From contig JAPDPX010000004.1 of assembly GCA_034506255.1 (NCBI GenBank), positions 1 to 64,000 of the forward strand: a stretch of 64,000 nucleotides of DNA, written 5' to 3'. How positions within the stretch are numbered: the stretch's first letter is position 1; every line of letters starts with the position of its first letter. The DNA is from a candidate division KSB1 bacterium (GTDB lineage Bacteria; Zhuqueibacterota; Zhuqueibacteria; Zhuqueibacterales; Zhuqueibacteraceae). Under the pieces are notes generated by a model. The model was not told the DNA's origin and ran no database searches. It worked only from the letters and a program-made list of their open reading frames with translations. Of the stretch, positions 43,323-51,105 are shown one piece after another. Both the position numbers and the translations under genes were made by a program.

Positions 43323-45524
43323 ATGAGACTGCAAAGATTTGTCAGCATCATGGCTGTCTCTGTGCTCGCGCTGGCGGTGCTCGGCTCGACCGACGCTCTG
43401 GCCCGCGAGCGCAAAGAGCGTAAGTCCCGCGACCGTCAGGTGCGCCTTCTGCAACCGCAGGAGGTGTTTGGCCTGCTGAAGCCGAACGCCATCGTGGCGA
43501 ACCGGTTTGCGGTGCATGACAAAGGCCTGCAATGGCTGATGATGGCCAATTTCGGCGAGTTGTCCAACCCCGATGACCGGCCAGCCGGACCGCCCACCCC
43601 CTATCATCCCTCCTCCTCCCAGCTTGCCCCCAAGCTGGAATACCCCGGGGGCACCGGCACACGCTTTCTCTTCTCCGGCGGCTTGTGGGTGGGCGCCATC
43701 AAGAACAACCAGCGCATTGTGTCCACGGTGACGGATGGCGATAACGGCACGGGCGAATTCGGCGCCCTGTCCTCCTGGCTGTATCAATCCACCGATGATG
43801 GCGCCAAGGAGAACGACGACGATGGCGACTGGAATGCGGCCACTGATGATCTCAACGGGGACGGCGCACCCAGCAATGACTGGGACGGCCCCAACGCCGA
43901 TGCCAATGGCGACGGGGTTCTCAACTATGATCCCGAACCGCACATTGATGAAGACCCGGTGGGCGACATTTCCGCCGATTTTCTCGACAATGATTTCGAC
44001 GGCCTGATTGACGAAGCCGACCCCGACAGGGATGGTGACCAGGTTCCCGGCGCACTCGATGACGACGGGGACGGCAAGGAGGACGAAGACACCACGGCGC
44101 GCGGCGGCCAGGAGTGGTACACCGCCTACGTCGATACCTGCGCCTCCTGCCTGAGCAGCCCCGATGTCGACGGCTTTACGCCCCTGGGGGTGCGGGTGGT
44201 GCAACACTCGTTTCAATGGTCGGAAACCTTCCGGGATGACTTTCTCATCTTCGAATTTTTCGTGACCAACATCGGCACCGAAACCCTGCGGGACGTCTAT
44301 CTCGGCACCTTCTTTGATTTCGATGTGCAGACCGATGCGCAGGGCCGGCCGGGCTCGGAGGATGACATTACGTTTTTCATCGATTCGCTGGGCACGGCGA
44401 TCGGTGGCGATGATGACGGCGATGGTTTGGAGGCACAATTCTTCGGCGTGCGGGTGTTGAAAACCCCGCTGCCCACCGTGGGCACAACCTACCTCAATTT
44501 CAACCGTCTCACCGGCGGCGACCCCAACGACAATGTCGAGAAATATGTCAAGATGTCGAGTGGCGTGCGGGACCCTGATCAGTTCGTGAACGGCGACTGG
44601 CGGTTTGTGTTTTCCTTTGGCTCGCTGGGTGACATGCCGCCGGGTGCGACCCTGCCGGTAACCCTGGCGATTATCAATGGCGGCCGCGCCGGCTTGAGCC
44701 GGGCGGAAAACGTCGATCTGATCGTGCAAAACTCGCGTCAGGCGCTGTCATTGTTCCAGAATGACTTCCGCGGCCCCACCGCACCCGACGCGCCCAACTT
44801 CACGCTCGAACCGCTCGAGCGTGCGGTGCGCATCACCTGGGACCGGCGTGCAGAAAATTCCATCGATCCGATCGCCAAGAAACCCGACTTCGAAGGCTAT
44901 CGCATCTGGCGCAGCCTGGATGGTGTCAGTTTCACCCTGGTGGCCGATTTTGATGTGGTCAACGGCCTGGGTTTTGACCGCGGCCTGCCGCCGTTGAACG
45001 CGCAGGGCCGCTACGAATATGTCGATCGGGGCGTGCCGCCGCTGGTGCAGATTAAATACGTGGTCACCGCCTATGACAACGGTGACAACGGCGACGGCAT
45101 TAACCATCCCGAGAATGACCGCACGATCGGCGGGGTGGGTGTGCTGGAAAGTTCACGCGGCATAGCCCGGCAAAAGATCGCCGTGGCCAACTCCACGGCG
45201 AAAACGACGCTGGATGAGGTCTATGTGGTGCCCAACCCCTACGTTGGCAGCTCGGAGTTCGAACAATTCGGCCGGTTCAATGAGGTTGGCGACCGCAATT
45301 TCCCCAAGACGATTCAGTTCGTGAACTTGCCGGAGCAGGCCACGATCCAGATTTTCACCCTTGCCGGTGACCTGGTGCAGGAAATTCGTCACAGCGGCTC
45401 GGGTGTGGCGATCTGGGATCTGCGCACGCGGCTGAGCCAGGAAATCACCGCCGGCATCTACCTGTACCGCGTCTCCCTCGACAGCGGCGAGGAGAAAATC
45501 GGCAAGTTCATCGTGGTGAAATAA
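43323..45524 (+). CDS. Large secreted protein with Asp-rich repeats, FN3 and VPNPY domain, module B
   Basis: This 733-residue protein has a signal peptide ending near ALAR. An N-terminal block (LQWLMMANFGELSN, FLFSGGLWVGAIKNN) and the end resemble the paralogues at 29780 and 32424. Between about 157 and 260 lie DxDxDG-type repeats (NDDDGDWN, DLNGDGAPSND, DANGDGVLNYD, LDDDGDGKEDED), like those in the upstream receptor. An FN3-like domain (about 480-580; VRITWDRRAENSIDPI, FEGYRIWRSLDG) precedes the VYVVPNPY domain ending GIYLYRVSLDSGEEKIGKFIVVK. A cell-surface or secreted calcium-dependent partner of the receptor is inferred. The ATG at 43323 follows GAAGGAG. Confidence 0.8.
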   Translation: MRLQRFVSIMAVSVLALAVLGSTDALARERKERKSRDRQVRLLQPQEVFGLLKPNAIVANRFAVHDKGLQWLMMANFGELSNPDDRPAGPPTPYHPSSSQLAPKLEYPGGTGTRFLFSGGLWVGAIKNNQRIVSTVTDGDNGTGEFGALSSWLYQSTDDGAKENDDDGDWNAATDDLNGDGAPSNDWDGPNADANGDGVLNYDPEPHIDEDPVGDISADFLDNDFDGLIDEADPDRDGDQVPGALDDDGDGKEDEDTTARGGQEWYTAYVDTCASCLSSPDVDGFTPLGVRVVQHSFQWSETFRDDFLIFEFFVTNIGTETLRDVYLGTFFDFDVQTDAQGRPGSEDDITFFIDSLGTAIGGDDDGDGLEAQFFGVRVLKTPLPTVGTTYLNFNRLTGGDPNDNVEKYVKMSSGVRDPDQFVNGDWRFVFSFGSLGDMPPGATLPVTLAIINGGRAGLSRAENVDLIVQNSRQALSLFQNDFRGPTAPDAPNFTLEPLERAVRITWDRRAENSIDPIAKKPDFEGYRIWRSLDGVSFTLVADFDVVNGLGFDRGLPPLNAQGRYEYVDRGVPPLVQIKYVVTAYDNGDNGDGINHPENDRTIGGVGVLESSRGIARQKIAVANSTAKTTLDEVYVVPNPYVGSSEFEQFGRFNEVGDRNFPKTIQFVNLPEQATIQIFTLAGDLVQEIRHSGSGVAIWDLRTRLSQEITAGIYLYRVSLDSGEEKIGKFIVVK

Positions 45525-45525
45525 C

Positions 45526-45570
45526 CAGTGGTCGGTATTCAGTGAACAGGCAGCAATCTGCCGATCACTG
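45526..45570 (+). other. Intercistronic hairpin
   Basis: CAGTGGTCGG (45526-45535) pairs with CCGATCACTG (45561-45570) with one G-T wobble. It lies immediately after the stop of the secreted protein and before the PorV-like gene. The repeated CAGTGA-type text resembles dispersed intergenic repeats seen in many genomes. Confidence 0.4.
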
Positions 45571-45598
45571 ATAACAGATTGCTTCCGGAGAAATGACC

Positions 45599-46627
45599 AT
45601 GAAAAAATACGTGGCATATATTCTGGCCATGCTCCTCCCGCCGATGAGCGTGCTTGGGATTGAGCGGGTGGGCACCACTTCGTTTCAGTTTTTGAAGATT
45701 CCGGTGGGGGTGCGCGGCATTGGCATGGGCAACGCCTTTGTTGCAGGCGCGGTCGACGCCTCGGCGGTCTACTGGAATCCCGCCGGTTTGGGTTGGGCAA
45801 CCAGGAAGGAGATCCTGCTCACCCACCTCAATCTGCCGGCAGACATCAAATATGACAATGTGGCGCTGCTGCTGCCGGTTTCCACTGCCATCGGCTCGTT
45901 TGGTTTGAATATCGGCGTGTTGCACATGGATGATCTCGTGGTGCGCACGCCCTCGCGGCCGGAGGGCACCGGGGAGCTGTTCACGGCCTCCGACATCGCG
46001 GTGGGTCTGTCTTACTCCCGCCAGGTGAGCAACCGCTTCACCTTCGGCGTGCAGGTACGCTACATTCGCGAAGAGCTGGCCAATTATGTCTCCAGCGGCG
46101 TGAGCTTCGATGCCGGTCTGCAATATCAAACCGACTTCCGCTCGCTGCGCCTGGGCATGGTGATTCAAAACTTCGGCGCCGACACCAAATTCGACGGCAG
46201 CTTCCTGGATTATCGCACCGCCAGCACCACCGGCGGTCAGCCGCGCCGCCAGGATTTTGACTCCGCGCCGCTGCCCATGACCTTCAAAACCGGCGTGCTA
46301 GCAGACCTGGAGACAATGACGGGCGTGGACCTGGGTGAGAGCGTGAAAGGCAACCTCGCCGCCCAATTCGAACATCCGCCGGACAACAAGGAACGTCTGA
46401 ATGGCGGTCTGGAGCTGACCTTCAACGAGCGTTTCTCCCTCCGCGGTGGCTACAATTTCAATTATGATACCGACGGCTTCACGCTGGGCTTTGGCGTCAA
46501 CGTACCGTTCAGTGCCGAGCGGAACGTCCTGCGGGTGGATTACGCCTACGCCGATCTCGGCAATCTTACGGACACCAGCTCGTTCATGAATCAGCCGCAC
46601 CGCTTTTCGCTGTCGTTTCAGTTTTGA
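45599..46627 (+). CDS. PorV/PorQ family outer-membrane protein, module B
   Basis: A 342-residue barrel with a short signal peptide (KKYVAYILAMLLPPMSVLG). TSFQFLKIPVGVRGIGMGNA with DASAVYWNPAGL is the PorV signature, and the chain ends RFSLSFQF. It has a loop near 205-225 (TTGGQPRRQDF) absent from the module A protein. ATG at 45599 is favoured because GGAG is eight bases upstream; an ATG at 45593 is too close to it. It occupies the same place after the secreted protein as in module A. Confidence 0.87.
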   Translation: MKKYVAYILAMLLPPMSVLGIERVGTTSFQFLKIPVGVRGIGMGNAFVAGAVDASAVYWNPAGLGWATRKEILLTHLNLPADIKYDNVALLLPVSTAIGSFGLNIGVLHMDDLVVRTPSRPEGTGELFTASDIAVGLSYSRQVSNRFTFGVQVRYIREELANYVSSGVSFDAGLQYQTDFRSLRLGMVIQNFGADTKFDGSFLDYRTASTTGGQPRRQDFDSAPLPMTFKTGVLADLETMTGVDLGESVKGNLAAQFEHPPDNKERLNGGLELTFNERFSLRGGYNFNYDTDGFTLGFGVNVPFSAERNVLRVDYAYADLGNLTDTSSFMNQPHRFSLSFQF

Positions 46628-46734
46628 GTTCGCAAGGTGATGCCTGCAGGCGTGCATGCGTCCCTGTGGGTGTGATTCTCGAAGATCTGCGACGAACAAG
46701 GCCAGATAATTTCGCCTAGTGCGGGAGGATTTTG

Positions 46735-48492
46735 ATGAAATCAGGCAGCTTTAAACATGTCCTGCGGCCGGTGGTGATCGTGAGCCTGGCGCTGCTGGGA
46801 GCGACAGGATGCGGCTTGGTCGAGCCCGGCGACTACACGCTCAAGACCAATGAGCCGCCGGATACGGAGATCACCTCCGGGCCGAAGCCCGGCAGCACCA
46901 ACAGCTATTTTGTCACCATTGCCTGGAAAGGCATTGACCTGGACGGCGTGGTGAAGGGTTACACCGTGAGCGTGGATGGCCGCAGCCTCTTCACCACCAA
47001 AACCGACTCCACCTTTCGCTTTACCGCCGCCAACAAGGATGAGCCGCACACCATTTCCGTTGCGGCGCGCGACAACGATGGCGCCGACGATCCCACGCCG
47101 GCAACCCTGACCTTTACAGCAACCAACGTCGCCCCCAACACCATAATCCAGGTGGTCGGCAATCCCGCCCCCGGTGCGACTTTTGGCCAGGGTGCGGTTT
47201 TTACCGCCGTGGCAGTGGATGATCCGGACAACGGGCCGGAATACACCTACCGCTACAAGATCGACGCCGGCGGCCAGTGGTCGCAATGGCAGTCGAGTCC
47301 GGTGTTTGAATTCAGCCTGACCTCGCCATTCGGCCTGCTGCCGGAGGGCGAGCATACTTTTTATGCGCAGGCGCGTGACAACGCGCTCGCCGTCGACGAG
47401 TCGCCGGCAGAATTCCGGTTTGTGGCCTCGGCCACCGTCAAGCCGGGCGTGGTCTTGAGCGCGTTAAAGAACGGTGCGGCATTCTATCCTGACAGTTCTG
47501 CCTTCTCATTGGCCACCGGCAATACCGTATCGTTCAGTTGGGCGCCGACATTCAACTACGCCGGCGGTGCCTCCACCGGTAGTCGCTATCGCATTGATGG
47601 TGGCGCTTGGACGGAATTCTCGACCGAGATCGCCACGCTGGAACTGACCAACGTGACACCGGGTACGCACACCTTCGAGGTGCAATATCGCGATCTTGCC
47701 GGCAAGCTCAGTGACATCGCGTTGTATCGGTATACCATCGTAGTGGCCACCTTGAACGCGGGTGTGCTGGTGGTGGACGACGGCAACGGCCAGTTGGCCG
47801 GCCGGCCGCCGGCCACCGGCGATGCCAATGTTGACAATTTCTATACGCAAGTTCTGACTGCGGTGGGTGCGCGCTTGACTCTGTGGGATTATCTCGCTCA
47901 GGGTGCCCCCACCCCCAAGAAGGGCTTTGGCAACTACTCCAGCGTCATTTGGCAAAGCGATGAAGCCACCGCTAACAACACGCCACGCCAACTTCAGCTT
48001 TTGGGTGATTATCTCACCGTCGGGGGCAAACTCTGGTTAACGGGCTGGCGCCAGATCAACCAAATCGCCGGGACCACGCCGGTCTCCAATTTCAACCCTG
48101 CACAGGCAAATGCGCCGGCATCCTATGCCTTCGTGTGGAACTATCTTGGGATTGCCTCCACCCGCCAGACCCCGGGCAACTTCTTTGACTTTAATGGTGC
48201 CACCGGCCAGGCGGGATATCCCAACTTCGCCGTCGATTTGGCGAAGAACCCGATTCCGAGCCGGCCGGGTCTCTCTCCCATCGATGTGTTCACGGTGCGG
48301 GAGGGCGCCCAGGGGATCTACACATTCAATTCCGCCAGCGGCAATCAGGATTGGCAGGGCGCGATCGTGGGCGTGAAGCATGTCGGCACCAACTTCCGGA
48401 CGGTGGTGTTTGGCTTTCCGCTGTACCATTTGAATGCCAGTGATGCTCAGGCGGTGGTGCGCCAGGTCATGTCTGACTTTGGCGAGATTTAG
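46735..48492 (+). CDS. Lipoprotein with Ig-like and GATase1-like domains, module B
   Basis: A 585-residue lipoprotein (lipobox-like LLGATGC). It starts with PPDTEITSGP and three Ig/FN3-like units (about 40-320; VTIAWKGIDLDGVVKGYTVSV, then EYTYRYKIDAGGQWSQWQ and YRIDGGAWTEF). It ends with the same alpha/beta domain as the 36847 protein (about 335-585): GVLVVDDGNGQ, LTLWDYLAQ, SSVIWQSDE, YLTVGGKLWLTGW and TVVFGFPLYHL. The extra Ig units make it longer. GGGAGGA precedes the ATG at 46735. A strong hairpin follows at 48621. Confidence 0.72.
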   Translation: MKSGSFKHVLRPVVIVSLALLGATGCGLVEPGDYTLKTNEPPDTEITSGPKPGSTNSYFVTIAWKGIDLDGVVKGYTVSVDGRSLFTTKTDSTFRFTAANKDEPHTISVAARDNDGADDPTPATLTFTATNVAPNTIIQVVGNPAPGATFGQGAVFTAVAVDDPDNGPEYTYRYKIDAGGQWSQWQSSPVFEFSLTSPFGLLPEGEHTFYAQARDNALAVDESPAEFRFVASATVKPGVVLSALKNGAAFYPDSSAFSLATGNTVSFSWAPTFNYAGGASTGSRYRIDGGAWTEFSTEIATLELTNVTPGTHTFEVQYRDLAGKLSDIALYRYTIVVATLNAGVLVVDDGNGQLAGRPPATGDANVDNFYTQVLTAVGARLTLWDYLAQGAPTPKKGFGNYSSVIWQSDEATANNTPRQLQLLGDYLTVGGKLWLTGWRQINQIAGTTPVSNFNPAQANAPASYAFVWNYLGIASTRQTPGNFFDFNGATGQAGYPNFAVDLAKNPIPSRPGLSPIDVFTVREGAQGIYTFNSASGNQDWQGAIVGVKHVGTNFRTVVFGFPLYHLNASDAQAVVRQVMSDFGEI

Positions 48493-49201
48493 CCCGCAGT
48501 GGGCCGGGCAGAACATGCCAGAACCAGTCCGGCAATGTGCTTTTGGTAAGACGCCCGGCGCTGCCCGTGAAGCGGGAGCGGAACTTTTTTGTGTCAGCGT
48601 CTGGAAGTGGGTAAAAGGTGAAGGGGAGGCCGGAGGGCCTCCCCTTTGGCCCACGGTAGTTTTTGTTGGGATGAAAAGTCGCTGCCCATCCTGTCGCACG
48701 GCAGACATCTTGTTGCTCAGCGATACGGCTTTTGTTTTCTGTTATTGATGCAGCTATTGGTACAGCCCTGCGGTTGGAGAAGTGCCGTGGCAAAATGGCA
48801 GGGGCGGATTGGCTTCATCCCGCGAGAAAGTGCAAAAAGCACCACAAAGGGCGGATTTTCACCGACGTTTGAAAAAACTGCTGGACAAAGTTTGGGAGAG
48901 TGTTTATTTTCGGCCGCATCCTTCAAGAGAGATCACCGGCAAGCTGGCGGCGCCAAACGAGCGATTGCCTGACAGGTCTGCGCCTGTGATTGCCTGCAGT
49001 GGTTCACCCCTGTATTCAAGCCAAGCGGAAACGGCCCGGCGTCGCGATCCGGGCCGGCAGTCGAACTGCTCCGATCCCTCCCGCTGACCGATTCCTGAAG
49101 GGAGGTGTTGCTGTCCTCAGATGACAAGCACCCGTTTTTGCCTTTCGGCCACACTTACAACTCACATCATCCATCCAACCAATGAGTGGAGGGTAGCACC
49201 C
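48493..49201. other. Long gap after the module B lipoprotein
   Basis: No gene was supported. It holds the terminator-like hairpin at 48621-48646 and a short GTCTGCGCCTG...TGCCTGCAG segment near 48978 related to the small palindrome family. No clear promoter was seen, though one is needed for the next genes. Confidence 0.5.
48621..48646 (+). terminator. Terminator-like hairpin
   Basis: AAGGGGAGGCC (48621-48631) and GGCCTCCCCTT (48636-48646) form a perfect 11-bp stem with loop GGAG, followed by a short TGG rather than a T run. Confidence 0.6.
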
Positions 49202-50980
49202 ATGCGTAAACTTTTTACCGCCATGCTGTGTTTGAGCTTTGCCTTGACAGCATTTGCGGGTACGGGCGCCCGGCACTTTTTGCACAAAATTGACAAGGCC
49301 AGGCAGCCACAAATGATTCGCGGGGATGAACCGATCCCGGCTGCGAAAACCACCCGGGCGCTGCACAAGACCAACGCGATCGGGCCGGGGGTCTTGTTGA
49401 TGGAGTCAACCTACGACTACGGCTCCAATGGCGGTGTGCTTTCCAATATCGTTGACTATGGGGATGGCACCCTGGCAATTGGCCGCATGGGCGCCACCGA
49501 TGCAGGTACCAATGATCGCGGCACGTACTTTTCCTATTTTGATGGGACCTCCTGGTCGCCGATGACCAAGGTTGAGCAGGTGCGCCGCGGCTGGTCGAGC
49601 ATTTCCGCGCTGGCGGATGGCCGCAGCGTGACCGTTTCCCACATTGCCAACGAAGTGAACGTTGATGCGCTCAAGGGACTCGGCATCTGGACCAGCACCA
49701 TCACCGGCAACATCAGCGCCGCTTCGGATCAGTGGCCCCGCTTGACCGTGGATGGCAAAGATAACATCATCATTTGTTCCACCACCAACGCCACGGTACC
49801 ACCGGTCACTGGCGTTAGGCTGATCAAAAGCGTCGCCGTCTCCCGTGATCAGGGTGCAACCTGGTCTTTCCAATTCCTGTGGCCCGACACCACCACCCGG
49901 ACGCCCGCATTCAGCGCCGATGATCAGGATATTGCCAGCCAGGGCGACAATGTCGCGGTGGTGGTGGCGGAAACCGGCAACGACATTCATCTGTGGACCA
50001 GCTCGGACAATGCCACGACCTGGACCTACCAGAATTTGACCAATAACCCGACCACGCTGCCCCCCGGCACTTCGGCGGATTTGCCGGCCGGTTCTTGCGA
50101 CGTGATTTATGACAAGAACGGCAATCTCCACATTTTCTGGGAGACCTATACCGGTCTGCCGGACTCGGCCGGCACCGGCATTGATCTCTATGAAAGCACC
50201 TCGGCCGGCATTTACCATTGGAGCGCGGCAACGGGCATCACGGAAGTTGTCGATTTCAGCGACATTCCGGGCTCCGACCAGGAGATCAATGTGTTTGCGG
50301 GCGGTCTCGGCGCCTTCCAGCAACACAACATCGACGGCAATGTTGTCTGCCAGCCTTCCGCCGGTGTTGATGCCGACAACAATCTGTATTTGCTGTTCGC
50401 CAGCTTCCGGCCCAATGACGTTGATCCAGACAGTGCGCATTACACCGACATTTATGCCATTGGCTCGGCGGACGGGGGTGCGAACTGGGGCCCAGTGCTC
50501 AACGTGACCGACAGTCCGCAGGCGGAAGATACCTGGGCTTCGCTGGCGGTCGATGTGGGTGACAGTCTGCGTTTTGTCTATTCCTCCGATGGCAGCACCG
50601 GCAATAGCATTCAGGGCGATGGTGTGGCACCGACCAACTACCTCTACCATGCCGTACCGAAAAGCAAGGTTGTGCTCACCAGCGTGAACGATCGCCCGGT
50701 CTCCGGCGTGCCGGCTTCGTTTGCGCTGCATCAGAATTTTCCGAACCCGTTCAATCCTGCCACCACCCTCACCTTCGAAGTCGCCAAACCGGCGGAAGTG
50801 AACCTGAGCGTCTTTGACGTGCATGGCCGGCTGGTGGCCACGCTGGTGAATGGCCTGGTGCAGGCGGGCAAGCATACGCTCACCTGGAAACCCGCAAAGA
50901 ACCTCTCTTCCGGCGTTTACTTCGCCAAGTTGCAGAGCGACGGTTTCTCCCAGGTGACGAAGATGACGCTGATGAAGTAG
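49202..50980 (+). CDS. Secreted beta-propeller-like protein with T9SS sorting domain, paralogue 1
   Basis: This 592-residue precursor has a signal peptide (LFTAMLCLSFALTAFAG). The body has Asp-box/BNR-like repeats (SRDQGATWSF, SSDNATTWTY, SADGGANWGP), as in sialidase-type propellers. The last ~85 residues are a T9SS type A-like sorting domain: FALHQNFPNPFNPATTLTFEV, VNLSVFDVHGRLVATLV and SSGVYFAKLQSDGFSQVTKMTLMK. No sialidase catalytic residues were identified, so binding rather than hydrolysis is likely. The ATG at 49202 was chosen for the signal peptide, with GGAGG several bases upstream. Confidence 0.82.
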   Translation: MRKLFTAMLCLSFALTAFAGTGARHFLHKIDKARQPQMIRGDEPIPAAKTTRALHKTNAIGPGVLLMESTYDYGSNGGVLSNIVDYGDGTLAIGRMGATDAGTNDRGTYFSYFDGTSWSPMTKVEQVRRGWSSISALADGRSVTVSHIANEVNVDALKGLGIWTSTITGNISAASDQWPRLTVDGKDNIIICSTTNATVPPVTGVRLIKSVAVSRDQGATWSFQFLWPDTTTRTPAFSADDQDIASQGDNVAVVVAETGNDIHLWTSSDNATTWTYQNLTNNPTTLPPGTSADLPAGSCDVIYDKNGNLHIFWETYTGLPDSAGTGIDLYESTSAGIYHWSAATGITEVVDFSDIPGSDQEINVFAGGLGAFQQHNIDGNVVCQPSAGVDADNNLYLLFASFRPNDVDPDSAHYTDIYAIGSADGGANWGPVLNVTDSPQAEDTWASLAVDVGDSLRFVYSSDGSTGNSIQGDGVAPTNYLYHAVPKSKVVLTSVNDRPVSGVPASFALHQNFPNPFNPATTLTFEVAKPAEVNLSVFDVHGRLVATLVNGLVQAGKHTLTWKPAKNLSSGVYFAKLQSDGFSQVTKMTLMK

Positions 50981-51028
50981 CCGGTTGGGGCCGGGGGTGT
51001 TTGTTGTCTCACACGTTGGGATTTCAAT

Positions 51029-51067
51029 GCGTCGGGAGCGCCCGGGCAGAAGCGGGCCTCCCGACGC
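51029..51067 (+). other. Long hairpin between the two propeller genes
   Basis: GCGTCGGGAG (51029-51038) pairs with CTCCCGACGC (51058-51067), and an inner GCCCG/CGGGC extends the stem. No long T run follows (TGATTTT). It is either a terminator or an expression-ratio hairpin. Confidence 0.55.
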
Positions 51068-51105
51068 CTGATTTTAGCACCAATCATTTTTTTGAGGGAA
51101 TGGCG

